The notes under the pieces were generated by a model. The model ran no database searches. It saw only the letters and a program-made list of their open reading frames with translations, and was not told where the DNA came from. Shown here one piece after another: positions 35,480-42,617 of a stretch of 64,000 nt of DNA. Position 1 is the first letter of the stretch. Each line of letters starts with the position of its first letter. The position numbers were made by a program, and so were the translations under genes. The stretch comes from Pacificimonas sp036351775 (lineage in GTDB: Bacteria > Pseudomonadota > Alphaproteobacteria > Sphingomonadales > Sphingomonadaceae). The DNA is taken from positions 62,001-126,000 of the forward strand of contig JAZBPX010000023.1 of NCBI GenBank assembly GCA_036351775.1, given 5' to 3'.

Positions 35480-37033
35480 TTAGCCGCCCGCTGCCGCCCT
35501 GGTGAGCTTGTACGAGCGGCGCCTCTGGACGCTGCTGCCGAAGCCCATGGCCTCGCGGTACTTCGCCACCGTCCTGCGGGCGATATCGAACCCCTCTGCC
35601 TGCAACAGCACCACCAGCTTGTCGTCGGACAGCACCTTTGCCGCCGTTTCTTCCTCGATCAGCGCTTTCAGTCGGCTCTTGACCGCCTCGGCGGAAATTT
35701 CCTCTCCTGCCGACATCTGGATAGCGCTGGTGAAGAAGTATTTCAGCTCGAAGAGCCCGCGGTCGCACATGAGATATTTGTTGGAGGTCACACGGCTGAC
35801 CGTCGATTCGTGCATGTCGATTTCTTCCGCAACGGCGCGTAATGTCAGCGGTTTGAGCGCCGATACACCTTGGCGGAAAAACCCGTCCTGCTGTTTCACC
35901 AGCGCCGCGGTCACCTTGACGATGGTCCGCTGCCGCTGATCGAGCGCGTTCATCAACCAGTTTGCCGATTGCAGCGCGTCGGCGAGGAACGTTCGTGTCT
36001 CTTTCGAGGCGCTGCCCCCGCTGTCCAGTTCGGCTGCATATTCGCGGTTGATGAGCAGGCGCGGCAGGGTCTCCTGGTTCAGCTCGATATGCCAGCCGCC
36101 ATCATCGGCCATGGTAACAAAAACATCGGGGACGACCGGCGCGATATCGCCCTGACCGCCAAAGGCGAACCCCGGCTTCGGATTGTAGGCGCGGATTTCG
36201 GCCAGCATGTCAGAAAGGTCTTCGCTGTCCACCCGGCACAGCCGCTGCAATGCGCCGAATTCGCCGCGCGCGACAAGGTCCAGACGCTCGATCAGCCTGG
36301 CCATCGCCGGATCGTAGCGATCCGCGTCGCGCGCCTGGATGGCAAGACATTCGCCGAGGGTGCGGGCACCGACACCGCTCGGTTCGAACTGCTGGACACG
36401 AATGAGCACGGCCTCCACCGCTTCGGGTTCGGTGCCGAGACGTTCGGCCAGAACCTCGCAGTCGCCAGTGAAATAGCCCGCATCGTCGATCATATCGATG
36501 ATGTTCTGCGCGATGACCTGTTCAGCCTGTCCGAACACCCGGGCCTGCTCTTCAAGGATATCGCGAAGCGAGCGGCTCTCGGAAGCGAACGCGCCGATAT
36601 CTGCGCCGTCGGAGGTGCCAATCCCTGCGCCGTTGAGCGATAGATCGAAGTCCGACGCTGAAGAGGGCGCGGTATCCGCCGCGCCGTCGTGATGAAACGT
36701 CTCGGCGCTGTAATCGACGTCGAGCGGGGCCTCGCTGTCGACCGCCCCGGCCGCAATCAGCTCATCCGCGCCGCTTTGTGCGAAATTCGTATCCGCGCCG
36801 CCCGTGCCGCGCTGGTTGCCGTCATCGAACCGCTCGCCGGACGGGCCCTCGCCGTCCGCTCCGGCTGCCGCACCATCGGGAATCTCGAGAAGCGGGTTCT
36901 TCTCGATCTCCGCCTGAACGACCGCTTCCAGTTCGACGTTCGAGAGCGCGAGCAGCTTGATCGCCTGCTGCAGCTGGGGAGTCATGACCAGCTGCTGCGA
37001 CTGCCGGAGGTCTAGTCTTGGCCCCAATACCAT
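35480..37033 (-). CDS. rpoN: RNA polymerase sigma-54 factor
   Basis: 517 aa. Region I is Gln/Leu-rich (LDLRQSQQLVMTPQLQQAIKLLALSNVELEAVV, about 8-40) and contacts activators. Region II is long and acidic, about residues 50-145. The core-binding domain follows, then the -12 helix-turn-helix (LRAVAEEIDMHESTVSRVTSNKYL) and the RpoN box ARRTVAKYRE at 485-494, which reads the -24 element. The C-terminal tail of about 23 basic residues extends beyond the box. It lies directly downstream of lptB (17 bases), the classical lptB-rpoN order. The promoter at 24.8 kb is a plausible target. Confidence 0.97.
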   Translation of the reverse strand: MVLGPRLDLRQSQQLVMTPQLQQAIKLLALSNVELEAVVQAEIEKNPLLEIPDGAAAGADGEGPSGERFDDGNQRGTGGADTNFAQSGADELIAAGAVDSEAPLDVDYSAETFHHDGAADTAPSSASDFDLSLNGAGIGTSDGADIGAFASESRSLRDILEEQARVFGQAEQVIAQNIIDMIDDAGYFTGDCEVLAERLGTEPEAVEAVLIRVQQFEPSGVGARTLGECLAIQARDADRYDPAMARLIERLDLVARGEFGALQRLCRVDSEDLSDMLAEIRAYNPKPGFAFGGQGDIAPVVPDVFVTMADDGGWHIELNQETLPRLLINREYAAELDSGGSASKETRTFLADALQSANWLMNALDQRQRTIVKVTAALVKQQDGFFRQGVSALKPLTLRAVAEEIDMHESTVSRVTSNKYLMCDRGLFELKYFFTSAIQMSAGEEISAEAVKSRLKALIEEETAAKVLSDDKLVVLLQAEGFDIARRTVAKYREAMGFGSSVQRRRSYKLTRAAAGG

Positions 37034-37050
37034 CGGTCAGCCGGTTCCGC

Positions 37051-37842
37051 TCACGCCTGGAACCCCTCGCCGAGATACACGCGGCGCACCTCTTCGTTGC
37101 GAACGAGCGCCTCCGGCGTCCCCTCAAAGAGGACGCGGCCATCGTAGATGATGCAGGCGCGGTCGACGATCTCCAGCGTCTCGCGAACGTTGTGATCCGT
37201 GATCAGGACGCCGATTTCACGATCCTTGAGGTGCCAGACCAGGTCGCGGATATCGCCGATCGAAATGGGGTCGATGCCGGCAAAGGGCTCATCCAGAAGC
37301 ATGATGGACGGATTGGCCGCGAGCGCCCGGGCGATCTCTGCACGGCGGCGCTCGCCCCCCGACAGGGCCATGGCTGGCGACGCGCGCAGCCGGGTGATCG
37401 AGAACTCTTCCAGCAATTCCTCCAGCCGGTCGCGGCGCGCGGCCTTGTCCGGCTCGGCAATTTCGAGGACCGCCATGATGTTCTGCTCGATCGTCATGCC
37501 GCGAAAGATCGAGGTTTCCTGCGGCAGGTAGCCGAGGCCGAGGGCAGCGCGGCGGTACATTGGCAGGCGGGTGATATCCACGCCGTCAAGAAGGATGCGG
37601 CCCCGGTCTGGTTCGACCAGCCCCATCACGGAATAAAAGCAGGTCGTCTTGCCCGCGCCGTTTGGACCCAGCAGGCCCACGACCTCGCCGCGGCGCACAC
37701 CCAGGGAGACGTCTCGAAGAACGACCTTCTTGTCGTAACTCTTGCCGATGGAAATGACCGCAAGCCCGCCGACCCCCTCCGGAGCCTGCTCGCTCTCACG
37801 CGCGATCTTCTGCGCTTCGTCGAGGGTTGCCACATCGCTCAT
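37051..37842 (-). CDS. lptB: LPS export ABC transporter ATPase LptB
   Basis: A 263-aa ATPase that powers extraction of lipopolysaccharide by LptFG. Motifs: Walker A GPNGAGKTT near 53, a Q-loop within GLGYLPQETSIFRGMT (LptB-type), signature LSGGERRRAEIARAL near 150, Walker B IMLLDEPFAGIDP near 172, and the switch His in LITDHNV. An N-terminal extension of about 25 residues (SDVATLDEAQKIARES) is longer than in E. coli LptB. The usual upstream lptC and lptA are absent, since the next gene upstream is an oxygenase 115 bases away. rpoN follows. Confidence 0.95.
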   Translation of the reverse strand: MSDVATLDEAQKIARESEQAPEGVGGLAVISIGKSYDKKVVLRDVSLGVRRGEVVGLLGPNGAGKTTCFYSVMGLVEPDRGRILLDGVDITRLPMYRRAALGLGYLPQETSIFRGMTIEQNIMAVLEIAEPDKAARRDRLEELLEEFSITRLRASPAMALSGGERRRAEIARALAANPSIMLLDEPFAGIDPISIGDIRDLVWHLKDREIGVLITDHNVRETLEIVDRACIIYDGRVLFEGTPEALVRNEEVRRVYLGEGFQA

Positions 37843-37957
37843 TTAGCCGCGGCCTATCAGGGGGATCGTTAAGAATAAATGGCCGAAACGAGGAACTGGC
37901 CTGAAAATTGCATAGGGCGACGCACCGTCGCGGCCCTAAGGCAGGACGAACAGAACC

Positions 37958-38581
37958 TTAGCCAGCGGGCTTCTCCGTGAACCACTTCGTCAGCACATAT
38001 TTCGTACCGGCGCGTACCGGCATGCCCTGATGAAGCGTCGCCGCGTTGGGCGATCCATCAACGTTCAGGTTGTTCCAGGCGAGGATCATGCCTGCCTCTG
38101 GCTGGATCGATTTCTTGATGGCGCTGAACCGGGTCGCACCGCCCGCTTCCGGCTCGTTAAGGTACGCCATCGCCGTCCACGTGCGCTGGCCCACCGTATG
38201 CTGCCTGCGCCGCCATTCGTCGCCGCCCGGCTCGAAGAAGTCCGTGTGCCGCTTGAACTCCTGACCTCTCGCATAGCGCTGCCCCTGAAGCGGTTCGCCG
38301 TGCGCCGAAGGCAGGCCCAGCAGATCGCAGATCATCCGGTTCGTTTCCTGGATGATGGGCAAGTCGCCATCGAAGTCGCAGGTCTCGCTCGTCCGAAAGC
38401 CGGGGTCGCCGGTCTGGTCGTCGGTAATCGTCGAGGGCCGCCGACGATCGTCTATGAGCTGCATCAGCTCCTGGCAGTGATCGGTCGGCAGAAATTCTCG
38501 GCAGCGAAAAAGCTGAAGCTTTCGTGTCGGCGTTCGCTGGACCTTTGCCTGCTTGGACAGATGTAAGGCGACGTCGATCAC
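37958..38581 (-). CDS. 2-oxoglutarate/Fe(II) oxygenase, prolyl 4-hydroxylase-like
   Basis: A 207-aa dioxygenase. The iron ligands are H112 and D114 (HTD) and H184; the 2-oxoglutarate-binding lysine is K194 (GTKYVLTKWF), all in the P4H alpha-subunit pattern. Substrate unknown; bacterial P4Hs modify elongation factor Tu or exported proteins. It starts at GTG 38581, inside the stop codon of the prepilin peptidase gene (GTGA), so it is translated by coupling. A much longer open frame reaching 39052 is rejected because that portion is antisense-like Arg/Pro-rich and overlaps the peptidase. It ends 115 bases before lptB. Confidence 0.85.
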   Translation of the reverse strand: MIDVALHLSKQAKVQRTPTRKLQLFRCREFLPTDHCQELMQLIDDRRRPSTITDDQTGDPGFRTSETCDFDGDLPIIQETNRMICDLLGLPSAHGEPLQGQRYARGQEFKRHTDFFEPGGDEWRRRQHTVGQRTWTAMAYLNEPEAGGATRFSAIKKSIQPEAGMILAWNNLNVDGSPNAATLHQGMPVRAGTKYVLTKWFTEKPAG

Positions 38582-39357
38582 GGGACCGGAACTCCGAAGG
38601 GCATGGGGTGAACGAGGACCGCATAAACGGCGTACACCCCTGCGCCAATGGCCATCAGCGTTCCCAGCGGCAGGCGGGTCTCGCCGGAAATCGCTGTGCC
38701 GCGCGCGCTCATACCGGCAACCGCGAGCAGACCGATCACCGCACTCGCCAGCAGAATCACCGGTAGCGCGCCGATCCCGAACCATGCGCCGAGCGCGGCA
38801 AAGAGCTTTGGGTCGCCGCCGCCAAGACCGGGGCGTTTCCGGACCAGCTCGTAGAGGCCCGCGACCGCCCAGAGGGAAAGGAGGCCTGCAAGCGCGCCGA
38901 GCGCTGCATAGAGAAAGGCAAGGCGGTCCCCGCCGGCAGCGTGGAAGCTGAGCCCGGTAGCAAGAAGCGGGATCGTCAGCCGGTTCGGGAGCCAAAAGGC
39001 GCGTAGATCGAGGACGGCAAGCGCAAGCAGCGCCCAGCCCGCAGCGGCCCAAGCAAGATCGAGCGGTGTCTGGGCCGCGGCGACCGCGCCAACACCGATC
39101 AGCGCCGCAATCGCTTCAACCGCGGGAAGGCGCAGAGGAATGGCTGTATCGCAGTGACGACACCGCCCCCGCTGAACGGCGTAGCTGACCAGCGGGATAA
39201 GTTCGGCCGCACCAAGAACATGGCGGCACCGGTCACAGCGCGACCGGCCCGCAATGACCTGTTCACCGCGCGGCCACCGCTCGCCGACCAGGCCGATGAA
39301 ACTGCCCGCGATCAGCCCGGCTAGAGCCCCGACACAAAGCAGGAGGAGTTCGGCCAT
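38578..39357 (-). CDS. pilD: Prepilin peptidase / N-methyltransferase (A24 family)
   Basis: A 259-aa inner-membrane aspartic protease that cleaves and N-methylates type IV pilin or type II secretion pseudopilins. The zinc tetracysteine motif is present (C41, C44, C66, C69). The two active-site aspartates are D117 in LAVLDLRAFWLPNRL and D182 in GGGDPK. It has about eight membrane helices and is nearly full length. No pilus or gsp genes are in the window, so its machinery is elsewhere. It overlaps a prolyl-hydroxylase-like gene by GTGA. Confidence 0.92.
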   Translation of the reverse strand: MAELLLLCVGALAGLIAGSFIGLVGERWPRGEQVIAGRSRCDRCRHVLGAAELIPLVSYAVQRGRCRHCDTAIPLRLPAVEAIAALIGVGAVAAAQTPLDLAWAAAGWALLALAVLDLRAFWLPNRLTIPLLATGLSFHAAGGDRLAFLYAALGALAGLLSLWAVAGLYELVRKRPGLGGGDPKLFAALGAWFGIGALPVILLASAVIGLLAVAGMSARGTAISGETRLPLGTLMAIGAGVYAVYAVLVHPMPFGVPVP

Positions 39358-39390
39358 CGCAAGGGCTGCCCTGGCCCCCTTCGCCCCTCG

Positions 39391-40389
39391 TCAGGCTTCG
39401 TTCTGAACGGCTCTGATCGCCGGTCCGTACGGCGAACCGCCTAGCATGGCGAGCTGGGTTTTCGCGCTGACCTCGTTGATTGCGAGCTGCGGTTTGGTTC
39501 CGGGATGCACGGGGCGGCGCAGCGGGCGTGTCCCTGCGGGCATGGCGGCCACTTCCAGCATCGCGTTCGGCACGTCCATCGGGTCCGTGCTACTTCCCGA
39601 TTCGCTGCGAATCGCGGTGGCAACGATCGCCGCGTAGGCGTCCTTGCGGGCCTCGTCCGTGCGGTCGAGAAGCGCCTGCGTCAACTGATTGGAATTTTCC
39701 CAGATCTCGGTCGGGTATCCGCCAGGCTGGATGACGCAGACCTCGATACCGTGCTGGGCAAGTTCATACGCCATCTGCTCCGACTGCGCCTCGAGCGCGA
39801 ATTTCGAAGCGGAGTAGAGACCAAAGCCGGGAATGATGACCCGGCCGAGCTGCGACGACACGTTGAAAATCAGGCCCTTTCCGGCCTCCCGCATTCTGGG
39901 AAGGGCGGCGCGCGATACGCGCTGCGGTCCAAAAACATTGGTGTCGAAGATAAGCTCGGTTGCGTCCATGTCCTGCAGCTCGACCGTCGTGCCAACGGCA
40001 ATGCCCGCATTGTTCACGAGGATGTCGAGAGCCCCGCCCGCCAGCCGCTCGGCCTCCGCGACACCGGCGGCGACAGACTCGTCGGACGTGACGTCGATCT
40101 CGACGACATGAATGTCGAGATTCTCGTCGGCGACGACCTGCAGCATATCGTCCGCCTCTCGCCGCGGAAGGTTGCGCATCGTCGCGATCACCTTCGCGCC
40201 GCGGCGGGCGAACAACGTGGCGGCAAGGTTGCCGAAGCCTGAGGAACAGCCGGTGATCAGAACCGTCTGTCCGGTCAGGTCGGCCATTTCGCCGCCTTGA
40301 TGCCCCGCCGCGATCGTGGCCCCGCTTGTCAGCGCCGCCCCTGCAAGTGCGGTCGCGCCCAAAAGCTGCCTGCGGTCCATATCCGGCAT
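39391..40389 (-). CDS. Tat-exported short-chain dehydrogenase/reductase
   Basis: 332 aa. The N-terminus has a twin-arginine leader (DRRQLLGATALAGAALTSGATIAAG, about 4-28), which is unusual for an SDR and suggests periplasmic location or a cleaved leader. The SDR domain has the NAD(P)-binding TGCSSGFG near 46, NNAG near 123 and catalytic YSASKFA near 187. The C-terminal segment is longer than in minimal SDRs. The start at 40389 has GAGAGGA six bases upstream. Substrate unknown. It is followed by the prepilin peptidase 33 bases downstream. Confidence 0.85.
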   Translation of the reverse strand: MPDMDRRQLLGATALAGAALTSGATIAAGHQGGEMADLTGQTVLITGCSSGFGNLAATLFARRGAKVIATMRNLPRREADDMLQVVADENLDIHVVEIDVTSDESVAAGVAEAERLAGGALDILVNNAGIAVGTTVELQDMDATELIFDTNVFGPQRVSRAALPRMREAGKGLIFNVSSQLGRVIIPGFGLYSASKFALEAQSEQMAYELAQHGIEVCVIQPGGYPTEIWENSNQLTQALLDRTDEARKDAYAAIVATAIRSESGSSTDPMDVPNAMLEVAAMPAGTRPLRRPVHPGTKPQLAINEVSAKTQLAMLGGSPYGPAIRAVQNEA

Positions 40390-40477
40390 GTCCGATCCTC
40401 TCCCTGAATGTCCTTGCGGGCGAGGATCACCGGATCGGCGCGGAATGGCAAGGGCGGGCGCTTGAGAAATCCTATCC

Positions 40478-40503
40478 GTCATTCCCGCGTTCGCGGGAAT
40501 GAC
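40478..40503. repeat. 26-bp solitary palindrome R6
   Basis: GTCATTCCCGCG (40478-40489), a TT centre and CGCGGGAATGAC (40492-40503) form a nearly perfect hairpin. It is a single half of the paired repeats seen elsewhere and lies 22 bases outside the GIY-YIG element. Confidence 0.85.
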
Positions 40504-40525
40504 AGAAGGAACGGGAGAAGAAAGT

Positions 40526-40552
40526 GTCATCCCCGCGAAGGCGGGGATCTCT
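40526..40552. repeat. Left terminal palindrome R7 of the GIY-YIG element
   Basis: GTCATCCCCGCGAAGGCGGGG followed by ATCTCT (shown as two parts). It is an internal palindrome (CCCCGC/GCGGGG) and an inverted partner of R8. Confidence 0.85.
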
Positions 40553-40564
40553 GCTAACGGTCAC

Positions 40565-40900
40565 GTGTTGCGCAGCCACGACTATTATGTGTACATTCTC
40601 TGCAACCGGCGAGACGGACCGCTTTATGTCGGTATGACCAACGACGTGGTTCGCCGGATCTCCGAGCATCGCTTGGGCGAAGTGCCTGGTTTCACAAAAC
40701 AGTACCGCATTCACAGGCTGGTCTGGTTCGAACACCATGGCGACGTGGACGTGGCGATCGTGCGGGAGAAGCGCATCAAGCGCTGGAACCGGGACTGGAA
40801 GATGCGCTTGGTCGCCGAGATAAACCCATGCTGGGACGACTTGGCTGTGACCAAGCTTGGAATGCCGCATCTTGAGAGATCCCCGCCTGCGCGGGGATGA
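40565..40900 (+). CDS. Small GIY-YIG nuclease family protein
   Basis: A 111-aa single-domain nuclease of the UvrC/YhbQ type. The first strand-motif is YYVYILCN (residues 7-14) and the second LYVGMTND (20-27). Arg30 or Arg31 (VVRRISEH), His35, Glu68 (VREKRIKRWNRDWK) and Asn87 correspond to the conserved active-site residues. The start is GTG 40565 or TTG 40568; the open frame continues upstream through repeat R7, where it would encode VIPAKAGI, an artefact of the repeat. The stop codon lies inside R8. No ribosome-binding site is clear. It may mobilise the palindromic repeats that flank it. Confidence 0.85.
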   Translation: MLRSHDYYVYILCNRRDGPLYVGMTNDVVRRISEHRLGEVPGFTKQYRIHRLVWFEHHGDVDVAIVREKRIKRWNRDWKMRLVAEINPCWDDLAVTKLGMPHLERSPPARG

Positions 40901-40901
40901 C
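40875..40901. repeat. Right terminal palindrome R8 of the GIY-YIG element
   Basis: AGAGATCCCCGCCTG followed by CGCGGGGATGAC. Its reverse complement differs from R7 at one of 27 positions. It contains the GIY-YIG stop codon. Confidence 0.85.
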
Positions 40902-40918
40902 AATTTGGTGGCCTTTCT

Positions 40919-41890
40919 CTAGCTCTCCGCGCTGCCCTCGCCCACGCCTCTGTCGCGGCTCTGCTGCTTCACCGTAAGCGGCTCCTTGAACGTCAGGGTC
41001 TGGTACGGGAACGGAATTTCAACACCGGCATCATCAAGCGCGCGCTTCACCTTTCGGATCACCTCGTCGCGGCTTTTGTGCATGTCTATGGGTTTCGAAC
41101 CTGCCCACCAGCGCACGGTATAATCGATGGAGCTGGCGCCGAACTCCTTCGCGAACACCTGAACCGGCTTGTCCGCGTTTACGAGTTCGCAGCTCTCCAC
41201 CGTCTTTTGGATCAGGTCGCGGGCCATATCGGCATCGGTATCGTAACTGACACCCGCCGTAATCTCGTGCCGACGGATTTTCGCATCGGTAATGATCTCG
41301 ACCGGATTCTTGAACAGGTAGCTGTTCGGAACGACCGTCACCTCGTTCGACAGGCGGCGGAGATAGGTTTCGCGCAGCGTGATGTTCATCACCTCGCCCT
41401 CCACGCCTTCGGCTACGATATAGTCGCCGATGCGCATCTTCTCGCGGATCATCAGGAGAATCCCGGCCAAGAAGTTTTCGAACACGTCCTGAAAGGCGAA
41501 TCCGATGGCGACCGATCCGATTCCCAGCGCGGCAATCAGGCTGCCGAGCGTCATCGACGGGAAGATAATCGTCATCACGAGAAGGATGCCGACGATCCAG
41601 ACGCCCACCTTTGCCAGCGTCTGCGTCAGGTCCACGAGGGTGCGGCGTTCGCCAGCCTTTTCGGCGGCCTTGCCCGCAACCTTCGATACGCCCCGCGCGA
41701 CAATCGCGACCAGGATCAGGACTATGGCCGCAATGGCGATAAGCGGCAGCGCCGCCACGAGACCGCGGAGCATGCCCTCAAGCGTTTCGACCAACGTGCC
41801 GACGATCGAGACATCGCTGCCAACGGCGCTTACGATGCCTTCACCCTCAGCAGGAGCCTGATCGGCATTGGGGGGTGCATTCTCTTGCAT
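40919..41890 (-). CDS. mscS: Small-conductance mechanosensitive channel (MscS family)
   Basis: A 323-aa inner-membrane channel for osmotic down-shock. Three membrane helices fill about residues 40-150. The pore-lining TM3 region is SLIAALGIGSVAIGFAFQDVFENFLAGILLM (about 115-145), with the Gly/Ala pattern of MscS. The beta domain follows (YIVAEGVEGEVMNITLRETYLR ... VVPNSYLF). The N-terminus has a periplasmic stretch of about 30 residues, acidic and without a signal sequence. The C-terminal tail is Gln/Arg/Gly-rich. Confidence 0.93.
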   Translation of the reverse strand: MQENAPPNADQAPAEGEGIVSAVGSDVSIVGTLVETLEGMLRGLVAALPLIAIAAIVLILVAIVARGVSKVAGKAAEKAGERRTLVDLTQTLAKVGVWIVGILLVMTIIFPSMTLGSLIAALGIGSVAIGFAFQDVFENFLAGILLMIREKMRIGDYIVAEGVEGEVMNITLRETYLRRLSNEVTVVPNSYLFKNPVEIITDAKIRRHEITAGVSYDTDADMARDLIQKTVESCELVNADKPVQVFAKEFGASSIDYTVRWWAGSKPIDMHKSRDEVIRKVKRALDDAGVEIPFPYQTLTFKEPLTVKQQSRDRGVGEGSAES

Positions 41891-41961
41891 TTACGGGTCC
41901 CGCATCCTTGTTCGTTCGAGACCCTCAATGAGGCTGTCGGCGGAGAGTTCCGGTATCCGCC

Positions 41962-42450
41962 CTAACCGTCATCGGCGGCCGGAGCCGAGATGGAGGCGGC
42001 GGCCTGCGCGGCAGCAGCCCGCAGGACCGCCTTCTTGATGCGCGGATAGGTGCCGCACCGGCAGAGGTTCGTGATACCGGTCTTCACATCGTCCTCGGTC
42101 GGGCTCGGAACCTCTTCAAGAAAGGATGCCGCTGCCATGATCATACCGGACTGGCAGAAGCCGCACTGCGGCACCTGCTCAGCGATCCACGCCTCCTGAA
42201 CCGGGTGCGGGCCGTCCGCACCGAGCCCCTCGATGGTCGTGACGAAAGTGCCCTCGATATCACCGATACGAACCTGGCAGGAGCGCTGGGCCACGCCGTC
42301 GATATGGACGGTGCACGCCCCGCACAGGCCTGCGCCGCAGCCATATTTCGTGCCGGTCAGATTGCTGGCATCGCGCAGCGCCCAGAGGAGCGGCGTGCCG
42401 GGTTCAAGCTGATATTCGACAGGGTTGCCGTTGACGGTGAAGCGGGTCAT
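41962..42450 (-). CDS. (2Fe-2S)-binding subunit of a xanthine-oxidase-family enzyme (IorA/CoxS-like), orphan
   Basis: 162 aa with two [2Fe-2S] clusters: a plant-ferredoxin type at C38, C43, C46, C58 (GCGAGLCGAC) and a second at C96, C99, C130, C132 (CGFC ... CRC). This is the small subunit architecture of isoquinoline 1-oxidoreductase and aldehyde or carbon-monoxide dehydrogenases. The molybdopterin subunit that normally follows is absent; mscS comes next after 71 bases. Electron-acceptor partner unknown. It diverges from the dienoyl-CoA isomerase gene across a large inverted repeat. Confidence 0.88.
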   Translation of the reverse strand: MTRFTVNGNPVEYQLEPGTPLLWALRDASNLTGTKYGCGAGLCGACTVHIDGVAQRSCQVRIGDIEGTFVTTIEGLGADGPHPVQEAWIAEQVPQCGFCQSGMIMAAASFLEEVPSPTEDDVKTGITNLCRCGTYPRIKKAVLRAAAAQAAASISAPAADDG

Positions 42451-42485
42451 GGATTTCGGGATAGCGCGTGAAGATCACGCTGGGA

Positions 42486-42573
42486 AGCTGTGCCGTCCCG
42501 CACCCCCTGCCCTGACCACCCCTGAGGATACCATGTGGGGTGGTCAGGGCAGGGGGTGCGGGACGGCACAGCT
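42486..42573. repeat. Perfect 37-bp inverted repeat with 14-base loop
   Basis: Left arm 42486-42522 (starts AGCTGTGCCGTCCCGCACCC), loop 42523-42536 (TGAGGATACCATGT), right arm 42537-42573 (ends GGTGCGGGACGGCACAGCT). All 37 positions are complementary and the flanks are not. It sits between divergent genes, 45 bases before the isomerase ATG. Transcripts in either direction would form an exceptionally stable hairpin. It does not resemble the GTCAT repeats. Confidence 0.9.
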
Positions 42574-42575
42574 CA

Positions 42576-42594
42576 GGCTCCCGGATAGGGAGCC
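42576..42594 (+). promoter_or_regulatory. Small hairpin in the leader of the dienoyl-CoA isomerase gene
   Basis: GGCTCCC (42576-42582), loop GGATA, GGGAGCC (42588-42594): a 7-bp perfect stem two bases after the large inverted repeat. The ribosome-binding site AAGGGAG follows. It is a candidate leader structure only. Confidence 0.4.
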
Positions 42595-42617
42595 GCAAAC
42601 GAAGGGAGACCCATATC

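Larger units (their letters stand above)
40526..40901 (+). mobile_element. GIY-YIG nuclease element bounded by palindromic terminal inverted repeats
   Basis: A 376-bp unit consisting of a left palindrome (R7, 40526-40552), the GIY-YIG gene and a right palindrome (R8, 40875-40901). The left repeat and the reverse complement of the right one agree at 26 of 27 positions. The same palindromes make up the paired repeats elsewhere in the window. The arrangement parallels REP sequences with their RAYT transposases, except that the enzyme is a GIY-YIG nuclease. That it moves is an inference. Confidence 0.6.

Noticed and set aside
38582..39052. N-terminal 157-codon extension of the prolyl-hydroxylase frame
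   Set aside because: The extension is Arg/Pro/Cys-rich, overlaps the prepilin peptidase in another frame and has no homology; the GTG at 38581 gives the complete domain.
40499..40564. Upstream start for the GIY-YIG protein (adding a VIPAKAGI leader)
   Set aside because: This stretch is translation of the palindromic repeat R7 itself and is unlikely to be protein coding.
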